Shown here piece by piece: positions 56,322 to 64,000 of a DNA stretch of 64,000 nt. Every line of letters begins with the position of its first letter. The first letter of the stretch is position 1. The position numbers were made by a program, and so were the translations under genes. This DNA is from Alsobacter soli (lineage in GTDB: Bacteria > Pseudomonadota > Alphaproteobacteria > Rhizobiales > Beijerinckiaceae), in assembly GCF_003004785.1 (NCBI RefSeq), contig NZ_PVZS01000020.1, positions 1-64,000 of the forward strand. The letters are read 5' to 3'. The notes under the pieces were generated by a model, which ran no database searches, was not told where the DNA came from, and was given only the letters and a program-made list of their open reading frames with translations.

Positions 56322-56778
56322 CGCTCGACCCCTTCAGCATGCGGACCTTGGCCCAGCGCTTGTCCACGGTCGCGGTGGCAAGCTCGCGCCGCTGCTTGTG
56401 GGTCAGCCTTCCTGCGTTGCGCTGCATGCGCTCCTGCAGCTCACGACGGCGGTTCGTGGCGCGCTGCGCGACTGTCACCGTGATGGGCGGCACCGGCCGC
56501 GCAATCACCGCGAGCCGCAGCCCGAGAGCCGCCAGGATCAACGGCAGAGACTGGCGCCCGAGCACCTTCGCCACCTGGGCCCTCGGGTCGCATTCCAGCT
56601 TGCCCGTGTAGCCCATGGCCCACCCGGTCGCCTCGTCTAAGTCCATTTGAGAGAGGCCGAGCGCCTCGCGCCTTTCGCGCATGGCCCCGAGTAACTCGTC
56701 GTAGTCGTCGACTACGGCCAGGAGGTCGCCCTCGGTCTGGACCGTCCAATCCGTCGTGTCGGTTGCCCCTGCGTCCAT
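56314..56778 (-). CDS. Cro/CI-like HTH regulatory protein
   Basis: 154 residues with an XRE-like fold (R-R-E-A-L-G-L-S-Q-M-D-L-D-E-A-T-G-W-A-M-G-Y-T-G-K-L-E) followed by a basic C-terminal tail. Likely regulator of the element. Upstream lies the intergenic region with GCGTCAT repeats. Confidence 0.65.
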   Translation of the reverse strand: MDAGATDTTDWTVQTEGDLLAVVDDYDELLGAMRERREALGLSQMDLDEATGWAMGYTGKLECDPRAQVAKVLGRQSLPLILAALGLRLAVIARPVPPITVTVAQRATNRRRELQERMQRNAGRLTHKQRRELATATVDKRWAKVRMLKGSSDE

Positions 56779-56985
56779 CTCAGCCCCCGTTCATGTTCTG
56801 TACGCGCCCCGGAAAATGGGTCACGGCCTCGACCCTAGTCACGCCCGCCCGGCGCCGCTCCGCCCGCTGCCGAAAACGCTGCGGGCCAATTGCGCGTATG
56901 AGGCACCACAATCAGCCCTCAAACCCCTTGTCCCGCTTGGCTTTCAGTTCCCTCGGCCCGTTGCAAAAAGACCCCAACCTGTGAG

Positions 56986-57111
56986 TGACGCATCGGTCCC
57001 GAATGACGCATTGTGACGTCACTTCCCCTATCCCCTTCATTCGCGTGCGTGCGCGTGTGCGAGAAAATGGAAAAAAGCGTCATTACGCGTCATTGCGTCA
57101 TAGAGCGTCAT
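56986..57111. repeat. Cluster of GCGTCAT/ATGACGC heptamers (candidate iterons)
   Basis: Four direct GCGTCAT copies at 57077, 57087, 57095 and 57105 (8-10 base spacing), two inverted copies near 56986 and at 57003, and the palindrome GTGACGTCAC at 57013-57022. The cluster begins in the 3' end of the helicase gene and fills the gap before the HTH gene. The layout suits a replication origin or an operator array. Confidence 0.55.
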
Positions 57112-58468
57112 CGCTGCCCCAAGCCTGACCGGGCTTCAGCCGGATCCCTTGCAGCATGCGCGCAGTAGAGGATCGCTTGTACGTGAACTTCCGCTGCAGC
57201 AGCTTCGCAGTGAGGCTTTTCTTGGTCCCGGGCTCTTCACCCGCCGACCGTGCGTAGGCGACCCAGGACTGGTAAAGCGCTGAAGTCGCCTCGAACTTGA
57301 ACTCATTGCCGGGCTCGGCGTCGCACGCCTCCTCAAGCCAACTCTGCAGGATGTCCTGCTGCTCGAAATAGTCGGCGGTGGCGTCCTTCACGACGTTCGG
57401 GCGCACGAGCCCGTGCGCTTGCCAGTCCAGGCAGCCTTCGATCATCCAGCGCAGGATGCCGGGCCGCTCAGCGCGTAGCTTCTCCTCGAGGTGCGGGTCC
57501 GGGTTCTCAGGCTTGAACTCAAAGGGGAGCAGGTTGAAGCGCCGCTTCGCAGCGTCATCGACATTCCGCAGAACCGGGCGGTGATTGCCGATGATGTGGA
57601 GCTTGAACGTCGGCGTGAACTCGAAGAAGTCGCCCCGCATGAACCTCGCGGCGATGCGATCCCCGCCGGTCAGGGACTTTATTCGGGCCTCGGCCCAGGC
57701 CCGGCCCTCTTCCGTCTCCGATGCAGTGACGAACCGCGCTCCGCGGAGCATGGCCAACTCGGTCGGATGACGGTCGCCATGGCTCAGCGTGAACACTTCC
57801 ATGGGTGCCGTGACCGCGTAATCGCCCAGGATGCTCGACACCAAATTGGCGAACACGCTTTTCCCGTTTCGGCCGGGGCCATGAGCGAAGGACAGAGCGT
57901 GCTCGCTGGTGTCGCCAGTCAGGCAGTAGCCAGTCCACTGCTTCAGGAAACGAGCGTAGGCGCGATCCCCGCGGGTCACATCCGAGATGAACCGCTCCCA
58001 CGTCGGTCGGGCGCTCGGCGCCACCGCTGCAAGCTTGGTGATCCGATCGGCCGGATCCGCTGATTTGAGGCGGCCCGTCTTCAAGTCGATTGTGCCGTCT
58101 GGCGTGCCCAGAAGCCATGGATCAGCGTCCCAGGCCTCCGAAGTCACCGCCACCCTTCGATCCGCGGCGGCGAAGATTTCGACCGCTTTGGCGAAGCGAA
58201 CCGAACTCACCTTGCCGGCGCTGCGAGGGTCGCCATCTGCGGCGACATCACGGATGTAGGAGCGCACCAAGTCGAAAGCCTGCCGAGTCTGATCCAGGCC
58301 CCAGCGGCTTCCGTCCCATACGTACCAGGCTGCCCGAGTGTGATCGAAGCGCAGCTGGTCGCAATGCCGCCCTATAAAACGCAGCGCGAGATCATCTTCG
58401 CTGTGCTCGACAACGCGAGGCGGCCCAGAGTTGGCCTGCAGAAGAGCCGTGATGTCGCGGAGCGTCAT
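57098..58468 (-). CDS. D5-type phage/plasmid helicase (P4 alpha-like, helicase part)
   Basis: 456 residues. SF3 helicase Walker A G-P-G-R-N-G-K-S at 197-204, T-A-S-E-T-E-E-G (B region), motif C I-I-G-N-H-R-P near 325, and N-terminal D5_N-like domain. No primase motif is visible, so it is shorter than fused P4 primase-helicases; the upstream overlapping gene could supply another part. Drives replication of the element. Confidence 0.85.
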   Translation of the reverse strand: MTLRDITALLQANSGPPRVVEHSEDDLALRFIGRHCDQLRFDHTRAAWYVWDGSRWGLDQTRQAFDLVRSYIRDVAADGDPRSAGKVSSVRFAKAVEIFAAADRRVAVTSEAWDADPWLLGTPDGTIDLKTGRLKSADPADRITKLAAVAPSARPTWERFISDVTRGDRAYARFLKQWTGYCLTGDTSEHALSFAHGPGRNGKSVFANLVSSILGDYAVTAPMEVFTLSHGDRHPTELAMLRGARFVTASETEEGRAWAEARIKSLTGGDRIAARFMRGDFFEFTPTFKLHIIGNHRPVLRNVDDAAKRRFNLLPFEFKPENPDPHLEEKLRAERPGILRWMIEGCLDWQAHGLVRPNVVKDATADYFEQQDILQSWLEEACDAEPGNEFKFEATSALYQSWVAYARSAGEEPGTKKSLTAKLLQRKFTYKRSSTARMLQGIRLKPGQAWGSDDAL

Positions 58469-59160
58469 TCCCGGGCCCTCGGCTTCTCGTCGAGCAAGAT
58501 CTTCGGGGTGATGCTGATTGCGTCCAGCAACCGCCGGCCGAGCTTCTTGTCGTCGACGAGCAGTGAGCCTTCGTCCCTGAGAAGCGGGCCGGCACGCTCC
58601 CAATCTACGACGAGCACGCCGCGGCGGCCTGCCCGGAGCCAGTCTAGGGCGCTTGCGTGGACACGAAGGCCGCCCTCCAAACGAGGCGCCACAAGCTCAT
58701 CCTCGCCGGCCACTATTGCGCGCGCTGACCACGAGAGAAGTTCGTCCGACTTGGGATCCCAGGCCACCACATCGCAGGGCTCGCCGTAACGGTCGGTCCC
58801 GACGAACGTGTAGGCCCGGAGCGACTTTTGGTCGGGCGAGTAGCGGCTGAATTCGAACATCCCGGCGCATTCGCGAACGACCTCGTCAATTCGCAGCATG
58901 GACCAGCGTCCGTATCCGTCGCGAAGGATTGCGCCAGGTGGGACACCCCTTTTGATCAGGAAGTCGATTTCTGGCTGGCGGAGCAGACGCCCTCGGCACT
59001 GCTCTTCCTCGATTTCCCGCGCCGTTTCAGAGGCCTCGGTGCGGTGCGTGAGGGCCGCGCGAGTGGCAGTTACAAGGTCGACCCGGCACAGGGATCCAAC
59101 CTCGGCTCCGCCCGCATCGCGCTGGCCCGCGACGCGGGCGGCAGCGTTCTGGGGGTGCAT
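58465..59160 (-). CDS. Hypothetical protein coupled to the helicase
   Basis: 231 residues, overlapping the helicase start by ATGA. Alpha/beta character with L-R-A-Y-T-F-V-G-T-D-R-Y-G-E-P-C-D-V-V-A-W-D-P and an L-L-V-D-D…A-I-S-I-T-P-K-I end; no motif recognised. Genes in this position are often accessory replication or primase-like proteins. Confidence 0.6.
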   Translation of the reverse strand: MHPQNAAARVAGQRDAGGAEVGSLCRVDLVTATRAALTHRTEASETAREIEEEQCRGRLLRQPEIDFLIKRGVPPGAILRDGYGRWSMLRIDEVVRECAGMFEFSRYSPDQKSLRAYTFVGTDRYGEPCDVVAWDPKSDELLSWSARAIVAGEDELVAPRLEGGLRVHASALDWLRAGRRGVLVVDWERAGPLLRDEGSLLVDDKKLGRRLLDAISITPKILLDEKPRARE

Positions 59161-59243
59161 CTGATTTCCTTTTCCGTGCGCCCCGCGGAACTGGCCTTCC
59201 GCGCGTGTGCTTGTGCGTGCGTGTAGCGGTGCCCCTTCGTCTG

Positions 59244-59438
59244 TTAGGCGGCGTGCTCGCGAGCGGGCGGGAGATCCTGCACTAGCTTCTGCAGGTCCTC
59301 CTCCAACACGATAACAACCTTCGGGCCGAACTTCCGAGCAGGCAGTTTGCCCGCCTTGATGAGGCGGTACAAAGTAGCCCGACTAAACGGGCCCCTTTCA
59401 ACCGCCTGCGGAATGGTATGGGCCACCCGCCTATTCAT
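59244..59438 (-). CDS. AlpA-like DNA-binding protein
   Basis: 64 residues with a small HTH: F-S-R-A-T-L-Y-R-L-I-K-A-G-K-L-P-A-R-K-F-G then V-V-I-V-L-E-E-D-L. Regulator of satellite/prophage integrase and excision genes in P4-type elements. ATG 59438 is preceded by GGAGGT, which decides against the longer in-frame start. Confidence 0.8.
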   Translation of the reverse strand: MNRRVAHTIPQAVERGPFSRATLYRLIKAGKLPARKFGPKVVIVLEEDLQKLVQDLPPAREHAA

Positions 59439-59755
59439 CGGAATACCTCCGTTGATGGACTGTGTCTCCATCAAGAGCCATCGCTATCACGATGGCAAGA
59501 GGCCTTTTTCTGTTCCGTTGAAAGGTTTCGCGATAATCCGTCTCATGCTCTATTGGGTGCCCTGCCCTCTAAATCATTGATCCTGAATCACAATTTCGGG
59601 CTGCTTCGGACGAGTTCGACGGACAGAACGCTAAGTATCTGAAATCGTTAGATGCTGTTCACAGGAACGCGCTCGCATTTTTTTGTGAGCACTGCCCCAA
59701 AAGCAACGCGCCCCGGGCTTGTGGGCCCGAGGCGCGGTCTCGAATCGGCTGCGGA
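59439..59755. other. Lower-GC intergenic region upstream of the AlpA-like gene
   Basis: Besides the terminator at 59707-59736 there is an AT-rich tract (about 59560-59690) that may hold the promoter of the AlpA–helicase operon. No coding pattern is seen. Confidence 0.45.
59707..59736 (-). terminator. Terminator of the integrase-proximal operon
   Basis: CGCGCCCCGGGC / GCCCGAGGCGCG with a 6-base loop and one mismatch; on the minus strand it is followed by TTGCTTTTGG. It would stop transcription that comes from the 60136 gene. Confidence 0.6.
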
Positions 59756-60136
59756 TCAAGCGAGATTGGCGCTCCCCAGATAGCGGGTGACCGTCGAAGA
59801 CTTGATGTCGTGGATCTCGGCGAGGGTGCTAGCGCATGCCCTCATGCTGCGGTCGATGCTGCGCAGCAGTTGCCCCCGACGCCAGTCCGGCAGGTCTTCC
59901 TCGGTGAGCTCGTGGAGGCTGTCGACAGCGGCGGCCAGCTGCACGAAAGCGCCCTCCCCCGTGGCGGCGCGGCCGAAGCTTAGGCGGCCATACAGGTGTT
60001 GAGCAAGATCCCAGGCCTGCTCCTGATCGCGCTCTCTGCGCTCCACGTCGGCCACGTCCACGGCATCTAGCGCCGCATCAAGCTGCGCGTAAATTTCCTC
60101 TACGGAAGCGATAGGCGTAATCTCAACCTTAGCCAT
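59756..60136 (-). CDS. Hypothetical protein next to the integrase
   Basis: 126 residues, acidic and helical, no motif recognised. TAGGAGA lies ~8 bases before the ATG. Followed by a terminator, so it forms a short unit downstream of the integrase. Confidence 0.6.
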   Translation of the reverse strand: MAKVEITPIASVEEIYAQLDAALDAVDVADVERRERDQEQAWDLAQHLYGRLSFGRAATGEGAFVQLAAAVDSLHELTEEDLPDWRRGQLLRSIDRSMRACASTLAEIHDIKSSTVTRYLGSANLA

Positions 60137-60234
60137 TGCGATGTCTCCTAGGCTCGCTTTGGTTAGGGTGGCGCCGGCGTTGCAGCCGTCGACGTCACCC
60201 GCTATGCCGCCCGACCACTCGGGCGGTGTCTGAG

Positions 60235-61476
60235 TCAGGCCGAGGCGCCCCGCAAGGGGACTACGTTCTTGACCTGGGTCTGTGCACAGAAATCGGCCCA
60301 CGCCGCCATCAGCTGGCGACGCTTCTCCAGCGCGTCGCCGCGGCGATAGGCGCGTTCCGTCTCGTCTCGGATGGTGTGGGCCAGGGCCGTCTCGAGGAGT
60401 TCGCGGGGAAAGGCGGTGTGGTCGCCGGCCCAATCGCGGAAGCTCGAGCGGAAGCCGTGCACGGTCACATCGTCCACCTTCATCCGGCGGAGCGTCATCT
60501 CGAGCGCCATGTTCGACATGCCGCGCCGGCGATCCCGCGGCCCGGGGAAGACGGCCGCGCCCTCAGCGACGAGCCGGACCTTTCGGAGAACCTCCAGGGC
60601 CGCCTGAGAAAGAGGCACGGTGTGTCTACGGCCAGACTTCATGCGCCCGGCCGGGACGCTCCAGAGCGACTTCTCCATGTCGATCTCGGACCACTCGGCG
60701 CCGAGCACCTCGCCGCTCCGCGCGGCAGTGAGGATTGTGAACTCCAGCGCCAGCGCGGACACGCTGCCGGCTTCGCGGAGCCTCGCCACGAATGCCGGAA
60801 CCTCGTCGTATGGCATTGCGGCATGATGGCCGCGAGAGAGCTTGGGTCGTTTCGCCAGGAGCTTGTCGAGGTGATGCCGCCATTGCGCGGGGTTGGCCCC
60901 GCTCCGGTGACCGTGGGCTGTGGCAGCTGCCAAGACCGCCTCAATACGCCCCCTCACCCGCCGCGCCGTTTCTGGCTTCTCGTTCCAGATCGGCCGCAGC
61001 GCTTCGAGCACATGCTCGGTCGCGATCGCGTTAACGGGCATCGGCTGAAGCTTTGCCGCATACGCGTCCAACGTGGCCTCCCACTGGCTGGCGTGCTTTT
61101 CGCTCCGCCAACCTGGGCGCAGGCTCTCGATCAGCCCGTCTGCGACTTCTTTGAACGTGGGAATCCGGATCGGCTTTACGGCAGCCTTGGCCTCCTGCTT
61201 GGCGCCCAGCGGATCAACGCCCTGAGACAGCAGGCGCCGAGCGTCCTCGGCCTTCCTTCTGGCATCCGCCAATGAGACGCCGGGCCGGTCTCTTCCGGGT
61301 GCCGCGCCCAGCCCCATCTCGCGGACTTTCTTGGTGTTGGGGTCTCTGTAGCGAAATACCCAGCGCCGCCCTCCGTCTGCGACGGAGAGGTACAGACCGC
61401 CGCCGTCGCTGTGTCGGCCGTATTGGGTGATGGTCTCGACCTGACGCGCTTTGAGCCTGTTCAAAGTCTGGGGCAT
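60235..61476 (-). CDS. int: Tyrosine site-specific integrase (P4-type, DUF4102 N-terminus)
   Basis: 413 residues. N-terminal DUF4102-like domain (G-L-Y-L-S-V…W-V-F-R-Y-R), core-binding domain, and catalytic domain with R253 in T-A-A-R-S-G-E-V-L, H340-x2-R343 in V-H-G-F-R-S, H367 in A-H-T-I-R and nucleophile Y377. Catalyses integration into tRNA-Ser. Located at the end distal to the tRNA, 197 bases from attR and reading inward. An alternative start 10 codons upstream exists. Confidence 0.93.
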   Translation of the reverse strand: MPQTLNRLKARQVETITQYGRHSDGGGLYLSVADGGRRWVFRYRDPNTKKVREMGLGAAPGRDRPGVSLADARRKAEDARRLLSQGVDPLGAKQEAKAAVKPIRIPTFKEVADGLIESLRPGWRSEKHASQWEATLDAYAAKLQPMPVNAIATEHVLEALRPIWNEKPETARRVRGRIEAVLAAATAHGHRSGANPAQWRHHLDKLLAKRPKLSRGHHAAMPYDEVPAFVARLREAGSVSALALEFTILTAARSGEVLGAEWSEIDMEKSLWSVPAGRMKSGRRHTVPLSQAALEVLRKVRLVAEGAAVFPGPRDRRRGMSNMALEMTLRRMKVDDVTVHGFRSSFRDWAGDHTAFPRELLETALAHTIRDETERAYRRGDALEKRRQLMAAWADFCAQTQVKNVVPLRGASA

Positions 61477-61672
61477 GGGTCCGTCGAACTCCGCGTGCCC
61501 CAACACTGCCCCAACATCTGCCCCAACACAAGGGCCTGATACGGATTGAGATGGACTTAGCGCGATTGAGACACCGATTTTAGGAGCTCTCTCGTTTTCC
61601 CCGATACGTCAAGCGTTTGGGTCATTGCGATGGAGCCAGACTGAGACTAGCTGATCACTTAAGTTCGGAAGA

Positions 61673-61686
61673 CACCCCTTCCGCCA
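61673..61686 (+). other. attR core
   Basis: CACCCCTTCCGCCA, identical to the tRNA-Ser 3' end. The match weakly extends leftward (GTTCG and one more base; 20 of 24 in total), consistent with a displaced tRNA end. Confidence 0.8.
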
Positions 61687-62062
61687 GCGGCTTTTATTCC
61701 TATTTTCGGCATATAAGCGCACTGAAATCACAGCATAATCTGGCTCCCCTCCCCTCCAGCAAGTCCCCAGCGCCTGCCATTTGAGGGTTAAAACGGGGGT
61801 ACAGATTGCCGGGTGAGGGTAAAATCCGCCTCCCGGCCCAGCTAAGTGCCTGGCCAGGCACATTCCTCGCCGTGGCTTCGGTTCCCATTTCGTCAGGCGA
61901 ACTCACGGACGCCGCCCGTTGTTCAAATTCCACCGTTTGCTGTGGGAGGCGTCGTTTGATGGCCTTGAACATTGCCCGGGGGTAAATCATATCCCTCCCC
62001 GACACGAAACGCCGAGGGACGGGGCACCGCGGTAGCGTAAACCGAAACGCCCTAGTTGGCAT
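61687..62062. other. Gene-free region right of attR
   Basis: About 375 bases of mixed, lower-GC sequence. The one clear structure is the palindrome at 61846-61861. Open frames here lack start signals and coding pattern. Confidence 0.5.
61846..61861. promoter_or_regulatory. 16-bp perfect palindrome
   Basis: GTGCCTGGCCAGGCAC. Candidate operator, with no adjacent regulator gene to link it to. Confidence 0.3.
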
Positions 62063-62106
62063 TCTGCACGGCCCGGCAACCGCCCGATTGAGGGCCCCCG
62101 TGCAGA
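62063..62106 (+). promoter_or_regulatory. Strong leader hairpin before the 38-codon ORF
   Basis: TCTGCACGG pairs with CCGTGCAGA (9 bp) and further inner bases GCC…GGC can pair past a small bulge. It ends 15 bases before the small ORF start, so it could control translation or be a structured RNA. Confidence 0.45.
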
Positions 62107-62121
62107 CGAGAGGGAAGACAC

Positions 62122-62238
62122 ATGACTGTGTCGCTCACTTTCGAGGTCAGCCAGCCGAGCGGTGCGTCGTATCGTCTGGGCATGGGGCTCAAGATGCCTC
62201 TGACCTTGATGATCGCAGCGCTGTCCCGGCTGTTCTAG
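62122..62238 (+). CDS. 38-residue small protein, hydrophobic C-terminus
   Basis: Starts ATG with AGAGGGA 6 bases upstream. The C-terminal half (L-G-M-G-L-K-M-P-L-T-L-M-I-A-A-L-S-R-L-F) is amphipathic to hydrophobic. Flanked by a leader hairpin and a terminator-like hairpin, so it looks like its own transcription unit. Could be a small membrane-active peptide or toxin; not recognised. Confidence 0.4.
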   Translation: MTVSLTFEVSQPSGASYRLGMGLKMPLTLMIAALSRLF

Positions 62239-62248
62239 TCGGAAGATA

Positions 62249-62280
62249 AGGAAGGGCTCCCCGAAAGGGGGGCCCTTTCC
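62249..62280 (+). terminator. Terminator-like hairpin
   Basis: GGAAGGGCTCCCC-GAAA-GGGGGGCCCTTTCC with one offset; GAAA tetraloop. The T tract is inside the stem end (TTT), so it is a weak intrinsic terminator. Confidence 0.55.
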
Positions 62281-62327
62281 AATTCTGGGTCCAACGATTT
62301 GCCGCACTGTTAGGTGGTTGCAGCCTC

Positions 62328-63155
62328 ATGTCCGAAACACAAAACGACGGTCCAGATGGTTGGAAGTACGACGGAAGCTTGTGGTTTTTAGCTGCCCTCC
62401 TTTTGCTAGTCGTTGCCATGTGGGCGGCATGGCCTTTCCTCGCGCAAAAACTCGCGCTCTGGCAGTGGGCAAAATCTGACCCGCCGGACCTAGGACTGTA
62501 CGGCGATCAGTTCGGCGGAATCAACGCGCTTTTCACGGCGGCAGCACTAGCCGTTCTGTTATGGGCGGGATGGATGCAGCGCGCCGATCTTCAGCATCAG
62601 AGAAAGGAATTTGCCGAGCAGCGCCTGGAGACGAGGAACGGGCAAGCCGTTGTAGCCAGACAGGCGTTCGAAGCCACATTCTTCAGAATGCTTGAACTTC
62701 AGCGTGGGCTGCACGACAGGATTTCTTTTCTGGGGCGACACGCGGGTGATGCTGTGCTCATGATCTCAAATAAGATAAAACAGAACACGGAATCCCTTTC
62801 CCCAACGGATGTGTTCAAGTTCGAGATCGGCCAGCACTTTGAGCATCAGATTTATGTTTATTCCAAGGACAGCTTAGGCCCGTATTTCAGGAGCCTCTAT
62901 CACCTTTTCAAGCTTATAAACGACACTGAGGCCCTTGAGGAGCAAGATCGTATTCGGTTTGCAAACATCGTTCGATCCCAACTCAGTGATTCTGTGTTGG
63001 TTATGATTGCGGCGAACGGTTGCAACGACGAGATGGCATCAGGAATGCGCCCGCTAACAATCAAGTACAGATTGCTAAAGCACATGGAAAGGGAGGGGCT
63101 ATTTGGGGCACGGGTCGAAAGCTGCTACCCGCCAGAGACTTTCCTGGACAGGTAG
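62328..63155 (+). CDS. Putative phage abortive-infection membrane protein (putAbiC-like)
   Basis: 275 residues. Two membrane segments near 17-40 and 65-83, then a cytosolic helical domain with F-E-A-T-F-F-R-M-L-E-L-Q…L-G-P-Y-F-R-S-L-Y-H-L-F-K-L-I, which matches the putAbiC family layout (membrane anchor plus F-F-x-L-L and Y-F-R-x-L-Y motifs). Lower GC than the chromosome. Would act as a phage-defence abortive system. Convergent with the methyltransferase. Confidence 0.7.
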   Translation: MSETQNDGPDGWKYDGSLWFLAALLLLVVAMWAAWPFLAQKLALWQWAKSDPPDLGLYGDQFGGINALFTAAALAVLLWAGWMQRADLQHQRKEFAEQRLETRNGQAVVARQAFEATFFRMLELQRGLHDRISFLGRHAGDAVLMISNKIKQNTESLSPTDVFKFEIGQHFEHQIYVYSKDSLGPYFRSLYHLFKLINDTEALEEQDRIRFANIVRSQLSDSVLVMIAANGCNDEMASGMRPLTIKYRLLKHMEREGLFGARVESCYPPETFLDR

Positions 63156-63226
63156 CAACTGCTTCGTGAACGGTTCAGCACTGCGCCGCACCGCAGTGGG
63201 ATGCGGCTGGTCGCGCCGTCTAGCGG

Positions 63227-64000
63227 TTACCCGGATGCGAACAGGTCGCCAGTTTTCGGCAGGTTGTCGTTCGCCGGCACTGCCTTGGCGATACGCTCCT
63301 GCTGCAGCGGCCCATATTCCCGGTTCAGCTCGCAGCCCAGGTACTGGCGGCCATGCTGAAGCGCCACGGCTGCGGTCGTGCCGCTCCCCATGAACGGGTC
63401 CAGCACAATGTCGCCGGGGCGGCTGCCGGCCAGGATGCACGGCTCGATCAGCGCCGGCGGGAATGTGGCGAAGTGCGCGCCCTTGTCCGGCCTGGTTGCA
63501 ATGGTCCAGACGCTGCGCCGGTTGCGCTTATCGGGGCGGCCCACGGCCTTCATGTTGCCGTTGGTTTTGCCAGGGACGCGGGCGCTGCCTTCCTGTTGGT
63601 GAAGCGTCGGCTGACCAAGGCGCTCCACCGTGCTTGCGGCCACCGGCTCCATGACAGCCTCGGCGTCGTAGTAGTACCGCTCCGACTTCGACAGCAGGAA
63701 CAGGTATTCGTGGGCCTTGGTGCAGCGATCCCGCACGCTCTCCGGCATCGGGTTCGGCTTGCTCCAGATGATGTCCTGCCAAAGATACCAGCCGTCTGCG
63801 CGGAGGGCGAAGGCAAGCATCCAGGGAATTCCTATGAGTTCTTTGTTCTTGATGCCGTCACCAGAAAAGCGAGCGCTTCTCGCCGCCTTTCCGTGCGCTC
63901 TATCTGCCATCTGTCCAGCCTGCGCGCTCTGCCCGCCTGCACTTGCATAGCTGTCCCCGATGTTCAGCCACAGCGTCCCGTCGTCTGCCAGCACGTCGCG
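63227..64000 (-). CDS. DNA methyltransferase (beta-class N4/N6), 5' end beyond window
   Basis: At least 257 residues; the reading frame is open to the right edge. Near the visible N-terminus: D-V-L-A-D-D-G-T-L-W-L-N-I-G-D-S-Y; then K-N-K-E-L-I-G-I-P-W, D-I-I-W-S-K-P-N-P-M-P-E-S, and the C-terminal SAM-binding motif D-P-F-M-G-S-G-T-T. Catalytic (S/D)PPY motif would lie just beyond the edge, giving the order of beta-class enzymes of phages and restriction systems. Whether a restriction enzyme follows cannot be seen. Confidence 0.85.
   Translation of the reverse strand, partial: RDVLADDGTLWLNIGDSYASAGGQSAQAGQMADRAHGKAARSARFSGDGIKNKELIGIPWMLAFALRADGWYLWQDIIWSKPNPMPESVRDRCTKAHEYLFLLSKSERYYYDAEAVMEPVAASTVERLGQPTLHQQEGSARVPGKTNGNMKAVGRPDKRNRRSVWTIATRPDKGAHFATFPPALIEPCILAGSRPGDIVLDPFMGSGTTAAVALQHGRQYLGCELNREYGPLQQERIAKAVPANDNLPKTGDLFASG

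Larger units (their letters stand above)
47265..61686. mobile_element. Integrated ~14.4-kb phage satellite or reduced prophage in tRNA-Ser
   Basis: Bounded by the 14-bp direct repeat CACCCCTTCCGCCA (tRNA 3' end and 61673-61686). Contents from the right: P4-type integrase, small gene, AlpA-like regulator, D5-type helicase, HTH and small-terminase-like proteins, ejection-type protein with lysozyme domain, Bbp16-like cement protein, then a + strand two-gene module at the left end. There is no large terminase, portal, protease/scaffold, major capsid or tail morphogenesis gene. The size and integrase/AlpA/helicase core resemble P4 and PICI-type satellites; a decayed prophage is the alternative. 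Confidence 0.8.

Overview
The window is high-GC DNA from an alphaproteobacterium, most likely of the order Hyphomicrobiales (Rhizobiales). The reasons are the cluster dac–tmk–holB–metG–tatD–MBL hydrolase, a CcoG protein, a stand-alone LigD-type polymerase beside its ligase, and many copies of the short intergenic repeats (GTCATTGCGAGCGAAGC-type and GTCATCCCCGGCCGGAGC-type) that litter genomes of this order. I cannot fix the genus from sequence alone.

Region 1 (1–4640) is the most novel part: a compact candidate RiPP locus. A YcaO cyclodehydratase/thioamidation enzyme, its partner TfuA and an HExxH zinc peptidase are translationally coupled. A separate short gene follows, with a strong ribosome binding site, whose 168-residue product has an unrecognised ~130-residue N-terminal part and ends in six perfect-length hexapeptides Ala-Gln-(Met/Leu)-Thr-Gly-Arg. 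I read this as a precursor with a multi-core tail, thioamidated or otherwise modified by YcaO–TfuA; the chemistry is inference. A tandem array of four ~328-bp composite repeats follows (about 4.70–6.00 kb).

Region 2 (6–46.7 kb) is mostly core and metabolic chromosome: a D-Ala-D-Ala carboxypeptidase; a class II aldolase with an ABC importer of the putrescine/iron/phosphonate type; a cytochrome c'-like protein; an ammonium channel behind a good sigma-54 promoter, divergent from ccoG; two MFS transporters; a split LigD ligase/polymerase pair; a TetR-controlled RND efflux pump; pobA; a universal stress protein; a TetR regulator divergent from a large MFS–PlsC–acyl-ACP synthetase fusion, with three TGAAC-type palindromes between them; a methyltransferase; a GFA-family protein; then the conserved MBL/tatD/metG/holB/tmk/dac/rlpA block. 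The dac gene of that block has lost two of the three conserved active-site residue sets (KTG is MTG, SxN is AGN).

Region 3 (47.2–61.7 kb) is an integrated element of about 14.4 kb in the 3' end of a tRNA-Ser(UGA) gene. It is bounded by a 14-bp direct repeat and has a P4-type integrase at the distal end. It carries an AlpA-like regulator, a D5-type helicase, small DNA-binding proteins and only a few virion genes (a Bbp16-like capsid cement protein and a 1139-residue ejection-type protein with a lysozyme-like domain). No large terminase, portal, major capsid or tail genes are visible, so it looks like a phage satellite or a reduced prophage. The end next to the tRNA carries a lower-GC, oppositely oriented two-gene module (soluble protein plus membrane protein) that is a plausible defence or superinfection-exclusion cassette.

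Region 4 (61.7–64 kb) lies outside the att repeat but still looks accessory: a small hairpin–38-codon ORF–hairpin unit, a putative AbiC-type abortive-infection membrane protein, and a DNA methyltransferase that runs off the right edge.
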